From contig NZ_CP022657.1 in the NCBI RefSeq assembly GCF_002243515.1, forward strand, positions 1,208,001 to 1,272,000: DNA of 64,000 bases. The letters are read 5' to 3'. How positions within the stretch are numbered: the first letter of the stretch is position 1; every line of letters starts with the position of its first letter. Origin of the DNA: Tumebacillus algifaecis. Its GTDB lineage: Bacteria; Bacillota; Bacilli; Tumebacillales; Tumebacillaceae. Shown here one piece after another: positions 50,637-60,106 of the stretch. The notes beneath the pieces were generated by a model, which saw only the letters and a list, made by a program, of their open reading frames with translations, had not been told where the DNA came from and did no database searches. A program made the position numbers and the translations under genes.

Positions 50637-53425
50637 ATGAAAAAAGGATATTTGACGATGATTCTGCATGCCCATCTGCCTTATGTGCGTCATGAGGAGC
50701 GAGCGAATGCGCTGGAGGAACGATGGTTGTTTGAAGCGTTGTCAGAAACGTATTTGCCACTGCTCGCCATGTTCGAACGGTTGCGGGAGAGCGATGTGCC
50801 GTTTGCCTTTGCGCTGACTATGTCGCCGACGCTCCTTACGCTGCTCACCGATGTGGAGATGGCCGAACGGTATGTAAAACACATGAAAAAGACGATTGAG
50901 CTGACCGAAAAAGAGTTGGTGCGCACGGTGCATCAGCCGGAGATGCAAAATCTGGCTCGGATGTACTACGCCAGATACCGTGGGCTGCTCGATCAATTTG
51001 AAAGCTGTGGACGCAATGTGGTACAGCGCTTGGCCGATTTAGAAGCCAGTGGTCAGCTTGAACTGTTGACTTGCGGAGCGACACATGGGTTTCTGCCGGT
51101 CATCGGGCGTGGCGAGTTGCGCCGCGCGCAAATTGCGATCGCCTGTGCGACGCATGAGGCGATCATCGGCCGCAGACCGCGTGGGATCTGGTTGCCGGAG
51201 TGCGGGTATCTGCCCGGCATTGAACAGATGCTGGCGGAGCAGGGGCTGACCTATTTTTGCGTGGATGCGCACGCATTTGGTGAGCACTCGCTCGATCGAC
51301 CATTGTTGCTAAAGGAGGCTCAAGTCTATGCGCTGGGGCGCGACCCGGAAGCGACGCAGCAGGTATGGAGCTCCATCACAGGCTATCCGGGCGACCCCGA
51401 CTATCGAGAATACTACCGTGATATTGGATTTGACCTTTCCTTTGACTATGTTCGCGATTACATTCATCCCGAAGGCATCCGCGTCAACACCGGGATCAAA
51501 TACCACCGGGTCACAGGCGCGGGCGAACAAAAAGAATTTTACAAACCAGAATGGGCGGCGCAAAAATGCAAGGAGCATGCGCTACATTTTATCTCCTCCA
51601 GGCTACAGCGCGTGCGCTCCAGCATAGCGAGCGCAGGAGACGAGAGACCGCCGCTGATCACAGCTCCCTATGATGCGGAGCTGTTCGGCCACTGGTGGTT
51701 TGAAGGGCCGCAGTGGCTGGAGCGAGTGGCGATCGAAATGATCGATATGGAGCTTGGGCTGATCACGCCAAGCGCCTATTTGGAACAGTTTCCAGAGGCG
51801 CTTCGGGCAACGCTTGAGATGTCCTCTTGGGGGCGGGGCGGTTATGCTGATGTGTGGCTGAATGAGACGAACGACTGGATTTATCCGCATTTACACCGCT
51901 TGGAAGAGCGATTTGCGGCGATGTTGCGCAAGGCGAAACGGATGGAAGGCGCTCCGGAGGAGTCAGGCTTTCGTCGTGCGCTCTGGCAACTGGCGCGCGA
52001 AATCTTGTTAGCCGAAGCGAGCGACTGGGCGTTCATGATGACGATGGGCACGACGACCGAATACGGGGTGCGCCGTACGACCGAGCATTTGGCACGAGCA
52101 GAACGGTTAGCCGATCTGATCGGGGCAGGTACAGTGCCAGAGCGAGTGCTTGCCGAGTGGGAAGCGGCGACCCCAATTTTCCCGGAGCTGAAACTGGGCC
52201 ACTTTTTACCGGAAGAAAGCGGAGCCGTTCAGCCCAAACGGCGCGTGTTGATGCTGTCTTGGGAGTTTCCACCGCGCACCGTTGGCGGGTTGGCGCGACA
52301 TGTCTATGATCTATCGCGAGCGATGGCGGCCGAAAACATCGAGGTGCATGTCGTGACGTGCCACGGGGAGGGGACGCCAGAGTATGCAGAAGTGGGAGGG
52401 GTGCATGTGCATCGCGTGCAAGCGCCCGATTATGAGCCTGACCAGTTTGTGCGATGGGCCGCCTTGCTCAACATTCGGATGGGGGCGCTGGGCGGCCGGG
52501 TCTTGGCGGAGTACGGCCCGTTCGATCTGATTCATGCCCATGATTGGTTGGCCGCCGAGTGTGCACATTTTCTGTCAGAACGGTCCGAATTGCCGCTGGT
52601 GGCCACGATTCACGCGACAGAATATGGGCGCAACGAGGGAATCCATGATCCGCTCCAAGGCCAGATTTTTGAGATTGAACGCCGTCTGGTGCAGGAGTCG
52701 GCTGTGGTGATCGTCTGCTCCGTTTACATGTTGACCGAACTTAGCGAAATCTATGGCGTGGGAGCTGACAAATTGCATGTGTTGCCAAACGGCGTTGACT
52801 TAGTCGAACTGTCGCGCGGAGTTGAGCTGTTGGCGCAAGTGAAAAACAGCACAGCGAAAACGGTGTTCTTCGTCGGGCGGCTGGTGCCGGAAAAAGGTGT
52901 ACAGGTGCTGTTGGCGAGCGCGCCAGAAGTGCTCAAGCGACATCAAGAGACGAGATTTGTGATCGCAGGCAAAGGGCCGATGCTTCAGGCGCTTCGAGAG
53001 CAGGCCGAGTTTTTAGGGATCGCGGGACATGTGGACTTTCTGGGATTCGTGACAGATGAGGAGCGCAACCGACTGATTCGCGCGGCCGATGTGGCCGTTT
53101 TTCCCAGCCTCTATGAGCCGTTTGGCATCGTGGCACTGGAGGCGATGGGGTGGGAACACCGACCGTTGTTTCGCGCACGGGAGGCTTGGCGGAAATCGTG
53201 GAGCCCGGTCGCGACGGCTGGCTGGTCGAGCCAGGTGACCCAGAAAGTTTGTGCGACACGCTGTTGCAGATCTTCGCAGCTCCCAAACACTCAGCAGAGG
53301 TAGCGGCGCGGGGAAGGCAGAAGGTGATCGATTCGTACAGTTGGCCTGCCATCGCGCGGGGGACGCTTCTTGTCTATGAACAGGCCCTGCAACAGCAGGT
53401 GCAGGAAGTGAGGGAGATCGGATGA
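50637..53425 (+). CDS. GH57 alpha-glucan branching enzyme fused to GT4 glycogen synthase-like domain, with a frameshift
   Basis: Residues 1-530 form a GH57 branching-type domain with DUF1957 features (MKKGYLTMILHAHLPYVRH). The nucleophile is Glu188 in WLPECGYLPG and the acid Asp346 in APYDAELFGHWWFEG. From about 532 a GT4 domain follows (RRVLMLSWEFPPRTVGGLARH, VGRLVPEKGVQ, and the E-x7-E motif YEPFGIVALEAMG near 826-838). At 53147-53150 the frame breaks. After ATGGGG the expected GTPTVVSRTGGLAEIVEPG continues only in another frame (from GTG 53150 to the TGA at 53423-53425). One missing G in a G run explains it, so the intact gene would encode 929 residues. As read, the protein ends at 53303 with about 50 wrong residues. 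This may be a sequence error or a real mutation. The start ATG 50637 follows AAGGAGG. The 3' end overlaps the next gene by 4 bases. Confidence 0.9.
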
Positions 53426-55851
53426 AAGCTGTCATTCTCGCGGGTGGGAAAGGAAGTAGGTTGAGGCCGTTGACCTGCAACAAACCAAAGCCGATGGTGC
53501 CTTTGCTCGGATTGCCTTGTATGGCCTATACGATCGACCTTTTGCGGCGAAGCGGCGTCGCGGAGATCGCGGTGACACTGCAATATATGCCCGATCAAAT
53601 CCGCGACTATTTTGGCGATGGATCGGAGCACGGTGTGCGCATGGTCTATTTTGAAGAGACATCGCCGCTTGGCACAGCCGGGTCGGTCAAAAATGCGCAG
53701 GAATTTCTCGACGAGACGTTTCTCGTCATCTCTGGCGACGCGCTGACCGATTTTCATCTGCTCGATGCGTTGCGCGTCCATCGTGAAAAAGAGGCTTTGG
53801 CGACGATCATTTTGACCCGAGTCGAGTCCCCGCTGGAATTTGGCGTGGCGATCACCGCGGAAGACGGGCGAATTGTTCGCTTTCTTGAAAAACCGTCATG
53901 GGGGGAAGTGTTCTCCGATACGGTGAACACCGGGATCTACCTGTTTGAAAAAGAGGTGCTGGACATGATTCCGGAGGGACAGGAGTTCGATTTTTCCAAA
54001 GACCTGTTCCACAAACTTCTGCAAGAGGGGCATGACCTGTACGGCTATGTGGCCGATGGGTACTGGTCGGACATCGGCAATCTGGCGCAGTATCGCCAGA
54101 CGCAGTTTGATATGCTCGACGGAAAGGTGAACTGTACGATTCCAGGTGCACAGGTTGCACCACAAGTGTGGGTCGGACAGGATGCACAACTGGCAGAAGG
54201 TGTTACGCTGGAAGGACCCTGCTATATCGGTGACGATACGACGATCGAATCGGGCGCGCACATCGGCCCCTATACGGTGCTCGGTGTTGGCAACGTGGTG
54301 AAGACAGGTGCGTCGCTGAAGCGCTCGGTGTTGTGGGATAGGGATTACATTGGCGAGGGAGTCGAACTGCGCGGGGCCACGTTGTGCTCACGAGCCAAGC
54401 TACAAAGCCATGTTGCCTGTTTCGAAGGATCGGTGATCGGGGACGCCTGCTCGCTTGGCGCCAAATCGGTCGTCAAGCCACAGGTCAAGCTGTGGCCGGG
54501 CAAAAGCGTACAGGAAGGCACGACGGCGCACACCTCGCTGATCTGGGGCGAAAAGTTGGAGAAAAGCCTGTTTGGCTTACATGGCGTGCAAGGGATTGGC
54601 AATGTGGAGATGACGCCCGATTTTGCGGGACGATTGGCGGCCGCGCTTGGTGCGACCTTGCCGTTTGGCGCACTGATCGCGATCTCGTGTGACCACGACC
54701 CGTTTTCCAGTCTGATCAAAGGCGCCCTGACGGCAGGTCTGCATTCGGCTGGGGTGAACACGGTGGGCTGTGGGATGGCGACGACGCCGATGATGCGCTA
54801 TGCGGTGCGGTCGCTCAAAGCGCATGGAGGGATCCATGTCAGACGCTATGGGCCATCGACCGATGATCGCGTGTTGATCGAGATGTTCGACCAAAACGGA
54901 TTGAACATCGACAAAGGCCTGGAGCGCAAAATTGAGAACGCCTATTGGCAGGAAGATTTTCGCCGGGCCAACCTGACGCAGATCGGGCGCGGTGAGATGT
55001 GGGCAGGACTGCAAGATGCTTATCTTGCCGAACTGATCAAGCAGGTCGATGCTGATCGGATAGGGCGAGAGCGGTTTCGCGTGGCGATACAGGCTGACTT
55101 GCATCCTTGGGCTAAGCTCGTGCCCGCTCTGTTGGAGCGGTTGAGTTGCCAAGTTGAGTGGATCGACACTTTCGAAGCGTCGCAGGGAGAACTGCAAAAC
55201 GTCGTATCCACAGGCGGCTTCCACCTAGGCGTGCGCCTGGACGACAACGGCGAAGCGATCGCGTTGATCACCGACCGCATTCAAGTGATCGAAGCGGATC
55301 GATTGCTTGCTCTGCAAACGTTGCTACAACTGATCGCCGGCAGTAAGAAGGTGGCGGTGCCAATCACGGCCCCGACCATCGTCGAGACGCTCGCCGCAAA
55401 ATTTGGCGCTCAGGCTGTGCGGACGAAAGCGAATCGGCGCGCTTTGCTGGAGCCACAGCAAGATCAACCGTTCCCGCTCCAGTTCGATGCGCTCTACACG
55501 CTGCTCAAAGTGCTTGAGACGCTCGCTTTGAGCAAATTGACGCTGTCCGAACTGGTCGCGTCGATTCCGCATTTTCATATGCTCCGTCGCGATGTGCCTT
55601 GCCCGTGGGAGGACAAAGGCCGAGTGATGCGCCTGCTGATCGAGGAGATGAAAGCGGAGACGGTGGAACTGGTCGATGGGATCAAAGTGTACAAAGAAGG
55701 GGGCTGGACCTTGATTTTGCCCGATTCGGATGAGCCGTTGTTTCGAGTGTTCGCGCAAGGCGTGACCGAACAGCGCGCTGAAGAGTTGGCCTTTTTTTAT
55801 GCGAAAAAGATTCATGACTTTCAAAAGGTAAGCGTAAGGGGGCGGGAGTAA
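53422..55851 (+). CDS. Sugar-1-phosphate nucleotidyltransferase fused to a phosphoglucomutase-like domain
   Basis: The 809-residue protein has an NTP-transferase domain (1-235; AGGKGSRLRPLT at 7-18, then KPKPMVPL), a left-handed beta-helix linker (about 240-375, with hexapeptide repeats such as CYIGDDTTIESGAHIGPY) and a phosphohexomutase-like part (about 390-800). In true mutases a serine in TASHNP carries the phosphate. Here the equivalent region reads GGIHVRRYGPSTDD, so the mutase part is probably inactive or works differently. The transferase would make an NDP-sugar donor for the operon. It overlaps the previous gene (ATGA) and abuts the GH15 gene (TAATG). Which sugar nucleotide is formed cannot be told. 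Confidence 0.87.
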   Translation: MKAVILAGGKGSRLRPLTCNKPKPMVPLLGLPCMAYTIDLLRRSGVAEIAVTLQYMPDQIRDYFGDGSEHGVRMVYFEETSPLGTAGSVKNAQEFLDETFLVISGDALTDFHLLDALRVHREKEALATIILTRVESPLEFGVAITAEDGRIVRFLEKPSWGEVFSDTVNTGIYLFEKEVLDMIPEGQEFDFSKDLFHKLLQEGHDLYGYVADGYWSDIGNLAQYRQTQFDMLDGKVNCTIPGAQVAPQVWVGQDAQLAEGVTLEGPCYIGDDTTIESGAHIGPYTVLGVGNVVKTGASLKRSVLWDRDYIGEGVELRGATLCSRAKLQSHVACFEGSVIGDACSLGAKSVVKPQVKLWPGKSVQEGTTAHTSLIWGEKLEKSLFGLHGVQGIGNVEMTPDFAGRLAAALGATLPFGALIAISCDHDPFSSLIKGALTAGLHSAGVNTVGCGMATTPMMRYAVRSLKAHGGIHVRRYGPSTDDRVLIEMFDQNGLNIDKGLERKIENAYWQEDFRRANLTQIGRGEMWAGLQDAYLAELIKQVDADRIGRERFRVAIQADLHPWAKLVPALLERLSCQVEWIDTFEASQGELQNVVSTGGFHLGVRLDDNGEAIALITDRIQVIEADRLLALQTLLQLIAGSKKVAVPITAPTIVETLAAKFGAQAVRTKANRRALLEPQQDQPFPLQFDALYTLLKVLETLALSKLTLSELVASIPHFHMLRRDVPCPWEDKGRVMRLLIEEMKAETVELVDGIKVYKEGGWTLILPDSDEPLFRVFAQGVTEQRAEELAFFYAKKIHDFQKVSVRGRE

Positions 55852-57839
55852 TGCCACGCTCGCTGGTGATCGGCAATGGGCACATGTTTATCGGATTTGA
55901 TGCTAGAACGAACATGCGCGACCTGTACTATCCGTATGTCGGACAGCTCAACCACATCGGAGGCAACCGCAATTCGCTCGGCGTCTATGTGGACGGACAA
56001 TTCACTTGGTGTGACGAACCAGACTGGGTGATCACGAACTCGTATCGCTCCGGCACTTTGGTGACAGACGTGCTTGCGCATAATGAGCGACTGGGCGTGG
56101 AGCTATACATCGAGGATGCTGTACATTTTCAGAAAAACGCCTATTTAAAAAAAGTTCGGGTGCGCAACACACAGGATCGCGAGCGCGAAATACGCGTTTT
56201 TTTCACGCATGACTATAGCATCGATGAGACGGAGATCGGAGATACGGCCGTCTATGATCCGGTGCAAAACGCGGTCTATCACTACAAGCGCAATCGCTAT
56301 CTGTTGATCAACGGTTTTACCCATCTGGGCGGGCTGTTCGAATATTCGACCGGGATCAAGCGTTTTCAATCGTTGCAGGGGACATGGAAGGATGCGGAGG
56401 ACGGGACGCTGGAAGGAAACCCGATCGCACAAGGCTCGGTGGACAGTACGGTCTCGTTTAAGATGTTTGTGCCAGGCGGTGGGCAAGAGACGCTGTATTA
56501 CTGGATCTGTGTGGGGCGCACATTTCCCGAGGTCAAGGAATTAAACGGATGGGTGCTACAGCGCTCGCCTGCGCAACTTTTTTCGGAGATCGATGCGTAT
56601 TGGCGGGAGTGGTTGCGGCAAGCGGAGCAGGAGTTTGGCGATCTCGACCAAGATGTGATCGACCAGTACCAGTTGTCACTGATGCTGGTGCAGACGCTGT
56701 CAGATGCGAACGGCGCGATCATCGCCGCCAATGATACGGACATTTTGCAGTACAACCGCGACCATTATTCCTACATGTGGCCGCGCGATGGAGCGCTGAT
56801 CGCTCATGCGATGAGCGAGGCAGGGTATGAGCGGATCGCCAATCGCTTTTTCCGTTTCTGTGAAGACTCGCTGACGGCAGGTGGCTTTCTGCTGCACAAA
56901 TACAATCCGGACGGTTCGGTCGGTTCATCGTGGCATCCCTACTTGCAAGGAAACGAGCCACAACTGCCGATTCAGGAGGATGAGACGGGACTTGTGATCT
57001 GGGCGCTGTGGGAGCATTACCAGCGCTATGGCGATGTGGAGTTCGCTCAGTCGCTGTACACGACGCTCATTGAGCCTGCGGGCGATTTTCTGGCGGAGTA
57101 TCAGTATGAGCATCTGGGACTGCCGCTCGAAAGCTATGATTTGTGGGAAGAGCGGCGCGGCATCTTTACGTTTACAGTATCGACGGTGATCGCCGGGCTA
57201 CGCGCGGTGCGCAATTTTGCTCAGGTATTTGGCGATCCCAAGCGAGCGCTGAAGATGCAACAGACTGCCGAACGATTGCTCGAAGGCTTGGATCGCTATT
57301 TGTACGATCCGACGATCGGACGTTTTTTGCGCGGGGTCTATCTAGGGGAAAACGGAGAGATCATCAAAGACAAGACACTGGAATCGAGCTTGTGCGGGCT
57401 GTTTCAATTTGACATTCTCTCGCCGGACGACCCGCGCTTGCAAGCGACGATGGAGCGGGTCTGGGCAGGTCTGCGCGTCAAAACGGAGATTGGTGGGGTG
57501 GCTCGCTACACGGACGATCAGTATTTTAAGAAGTCGGATGAGATCGAAAAAGTACCGGGCAATCCGTGGGTGATTTGTACACTGTGGCAGGCGGCATGGG
57601 AGATCGAACGAGCGGAGACGGTAGAAGATTTGCACAAGGCGAAAGCGTGGTTCGATTGGGCGCTCCGTCACCGGATCGACAGCGGAGTGCTTCCCGAGCA
57701 GTTGCATCCTTTCGACGGCACACCGCTTTCGGTAGCGCCACTGACTTGGTCGCACGCGACCTTCGTGCAGGAGGTCGTGCGATATGGGCGGCGCTATAAG
57801 CAACTGACTAACAAAGCGCTCCATCACATGCAGGAGTAG
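55851..57839 (+). CDS. GH15 glucoamylase-like glycoside hydrolase
   Basis: The 662-residue protein starts with a beta-sandwich domain (about 1-270, SLVIGNGHMFIGFDARTNMRD) and continues as an (alpha/alpha)6 barrel with MWPRDGALIAHAM near 304-316. A likely acid is Glu433 or Glu434 in DLWEERRG, and a likely base is Glu616 in LPEQLHPFDG. This layout is that of bacterial GH15 glucoamylases and related trehalases. It has no signal peptide, so it acts inside the cell, probably on the alpha-glucan made by the rest of the operon or on alpha-glucosides. The start is coupled to the previous stop (TAATG). A terminator follows at 57849. Confidence 0.88.
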   Translation: MPRSLVIGNGHMFIGFDARTNMRDLYYPYVGQLNHIGGNRNSLGVYVDGQFTWCDEPDWVITNSYRSGTLVTDVLAHNERLGVELYIEDAVHFQKNAYLKKVRVRNTQDREREIRVFFTHDYSIDETEIGDTAVYDPVQNAVYHYKRNRYLLINGFTHLGGLFEYSTGIKRFQSLQGTWKDAEDGTLEGNPIAQGSVDSTVSFKMFVPGGGQETLYYWICVGRTFPEVKELNGWVLQRSPAQLFSEIDAYWREWLRQAEQEFGDLDQDVIDQYQLSLMLVQTLSDANGAIIAANDTDILQYNRDHYSYMWPRDGALIAHAMSEAGYERIANRFFRFCEDSLTAGGFLLHKYNPDGSVGSSWHPYLQGNEPQLPIQEDETGLVIWALWEHYQRYGDVEFAQSLYTTLIEPAGDFLAEYQYEHLGLPLESYDLWEERRGIFTFTVSTVIAGLRAVRNFAQVFGDPKRALKMQQTAERLLEGLDRYLYDPTIGRFLRGVYLGENGEIIKDKTLESSLCGLFQFDILSPDDPRLQATMERVWAGLRVKTEIGGVARYTDDQYFKKSDEIEKVPGNPWVICTLWQAAWEIERAETVEDLHKAKAWFDWALRHRIDSGVLPEQLHPFDGTPLSVAPLTWSHATFVQEVVRYGRRYKQLTNKALHHMQE

Positions 57840-57848
57840 AGGAATGAG

Positions 57849-57884
57849 AAACGTGCCGCCCCGCGATGGGACGGCACGTTTTTA
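57849..57884. terminator. Bidirectional terminator at the end of the alpha-glucan operon
   Basis: AAACGTGCCG/CGGCACGTTT (57849-57858, 57872-57881) with inner CCC/GGG pairs, followed by TTTATT. It also serves the convergent SLH-protein gene on the minus strand. Confidence 0.85.
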
Positions 57885-59993
57885 TTCATGGTCCAACTTG
57901 TAGAGAACGCTCACCGCTTCAGCGAGGGTGAGGTGATCTTGTGGACGGAAGCGATTGTCGTAGCCTCGCATCCAGCCCTGTTTGTCACTGAGCGCGACCG
58001 CTCCGTAAGACCAGGAAGCGATGCGGTTACGATCAGCATAGGGCAGAACGTCCTGTTGATGCGCTTTGGCATCGAGACCGGCCGCTTTGCTGATCAGGAC
58101 GGCCAACTCTTCGCGCGTGATGAGATCGTCGGGGCGGAAATTCTTGTCCTTGGCAATCCAGCCGAGATGTGCGGCTGCGTTGATCGCAAAGAAGTTGGGA
58201 TGATCGGTGGTCACATCCGCATACCACTCGGTCTGATCGGTGAAGGCGTTTGGTTGCAGATGACCGATCAGCAGTTCGATCAGGGTGCTGCGCTGAATGG
58301 GTGCATCGGGATGGACGTACAGCTGATCGCTTGGAAGCAGTCCTTGTTCTGCAAACCGAGTCAACGCCGCTTCCGCCCAATGGCCTGGAATATCGGCAGC
58401 GAGGCGGGCGCCATTTTTGCTCATCAGCCCGACCAGAGCACCATTTTGCGCATTGACATAGACGTACTCAGGCGTATTCTGTGCAAAGCGATAGCGCAGG
58501 CTGGGCTTGCCAATTCGCTCTCCAGCTTCGTTTTCTTCGTATCCATAATAGAGCAGAAGCGGCAGTTTCGAATAGTGAAGTTTAGCTTCTGTGGCTGTCA
58601 GAACTGGCTGTGCCGAAGAATAGGACTGCGCTTCGGAGAAGTATTGCATCACTTCGAGCACGCGCCCGGTTTCAGGGTGCAAAGTCAGTTGTAAAGAGGT
58701 GTCAGAAGCGGGCAATCCATTGACGAGATAGAGGAACTCGAACATCGTAGAATCGCGATTCGTTTGCAAGGCCAGCGCACCTGTGCGGTGCGGAAAAAGC
58801 GTTTTGGCATAGCTGACAGCCAGTTCGAGCAGGCGTTCTGACTCGATCAGGTTGAGGTCGGGCTGCTCCGTGTCGCTTGCTTCTTCCTCTTCCGATTCAG
58901 CACCAGATTCAGCGCTGGAGGCATACTGGTAATATTCGACCAATTCTGCGGTGGAGGCGTTCAAACGGATCATGTGGGTGACGATCGATTGCTCTTGCTC
59001 GCCATCTTTTGATTCGTATTTGAGGAACCACTCGCCATCCTCGTACTCCGCATATTCTGCTGGGATGTAGGTAGCGCTGGCCGGAAGCAAGTCGAGTTCG
59101 TCTACGATCGACAGCGCCTGTTCGTGGCTCAGTTCTGTTGTGAGCTGCGGTGGTGCTGTCGGGCCGCTCTTGACCAGCGGTTCGATGTTCGGAGGCACGT
59201 TGGCTGGCCAAAAGAACAGCGGTTCATTCACTAGGTCACCACTGTTGGCGTCGATGGCAAAACGATCGGTAAAGTATGGGCGGTACATCAGTTCCGGGCG
59301 GCCTTCATAATGGCTGCTGTATTCCAAGTGCATTTGGAGATTGTCGAGAAAGATCTGACGCGCTTTGTCTTCGGAGATCACACCGTCTGCACGCGGAAAT
59401 TGCATGCTGGGTTCCCAACTTTTTAGATAGGAAACGACCGAACCATCCCAAGCGACCGAAACGGACAGGCCCTGATCATGAACGGGAAGGCCGTTCACCG
59501 TCCGGACAAACGTAAATTCGTATTCATAGCCCCAAGCGTAGTCTCCGTTTGCTTCAACCGTCTGCTCGAATTCGTGCGGTGCTGTAGCTTGCAAAAATTG
59601 AACGGCAGCTTGACGCGCAGCCTTGGGCGAATGGAAAGATACCTCCTCCGCAGGCTCAGGTGCCGATGCATGATAAACGATCAATTCCTCGGTCTTCGCA
59701 TCGAGCGCGACGTAGATCGACTTTTCCTCCTGCATGAAGGTGAGCAACCAGACTTTCCGTGCAGGCAGATCGGAGAAGACGTCAAACTCATGCAACTCGG
59801 CCAACTCCAATTGGACATCCCGCTCGGACAGTTTCAACAGGGAGCGCGCTTTCAGGACGGCATCCGCTTCGCTCAGTTCAGCCGCTTGCTCAGCCGTTTG
59901 CGCGCTGACTGGCTGAGGTTGGAGCGGAGACGTACCGGCTAAGAGCAGGCAGGCGGCGGTGAAAACAGACAGACTCTTCAGGGGAAGGGACAT
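57882..59993 (-). CDS. Secreted YcdB/YcdC (PepSY-like) repeat protein with three SLH domains
   Basis: The 703-residue protein has a cleavable signal peptide (SLPLKSLSVFTAACLLLAGTS, then PVSA/QTA), a repeated PepSY-like beta-alpha region of the YcdB/YcdC type (about 40-490, with VNGLPVHDQGLSVSV and VNGLPASDTSLQLTL as matching repeats), an acidic insert (ESEEEEASDTEQ near 362-373), and three C-terminal SLH motifs (about 525-700). SLH domains attach proteins to pyruvylated wall polymer; PepSY-type modules are thought to inhibit peptidases. Together they suggest a surface protein that controls wall or secreted proteases (inference). TAAAGGAGTTCACCTCG precedes the ATG on the minus strand. Confidence 0.83.
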   Translation of the reverse strand: MSLPLKSLSVFTAACLLLAGTSPLQPQPVSAQTAEQAAELSEADAVLKARSLLKLSERDVQLELAELHEFDVFSDLPARKVWLLTFMQEEKSIYVALDAKTEELIVYHASAPEPAEEVSFHSPKAARQAAVQFLQATAPHEFEQTVEANGDYAWGYEYEFTFVRTVNGLPVHDQGLSVSVAWDGSVVSYLKSWEPSMQFPRADGVISEDKARQIFLDNLQMHLEYSSHYEGRPELMYRPYFTDRFAIDANSGDLVNEPLFFWPANVPPNIEPLVKSGPTAPPQLTTELSHEQALSIVDELDLLPASATYIPAEYAEYEDGEWFLKYESKDGEQEQSIVTHMIRLNASTAELVEYYQYASSAESGAESEEEEASDTEQPDLNLIESERLLELAVSYAKTLFPHRTGALALQTNRDSTMFEFLYLVNGLPASDTSLQLTLHPETGRVLEVMQYFSEAQSYSSAQPVLTATEAKLHYSKLPLLLYYGYEENEAGERIGKPSLRYRFAQNTPEYVYVNAQNGALVGLMSKNGARLAADIPGHWAEAALTRFAEQGLLPSDQLYVHPDAPIQRSTLIELLIGHLQPNAFTDQTEWYADVTTDHPNFFAINAAAHLGWIAKDKNFRPDDLITREELAVLISKAAGLDAKAHQQDVLPYADRNRIASWSYGAVALSDKQGWMRGYDNRFRPQDHLTLAEAVSVLYKLDHE

Positions 59994-60106
59994 CGAGGTG
60001 AACTCCTTTAAATAAAAAAATTTGGGCTGTTCTGGTTTGCAGAATCAAGCCCAATTTATCACAAAATTTTGTCGGGTGGCAATTGTTAGATTAAAAAATA
60101 ATCAAG

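Noticed and set aside
54700-55300. Active phosphomannomutase or phosphoglucomutase
   Set aside because: The serine loop motif is replaced, so I describe the domain as mutase-like only.
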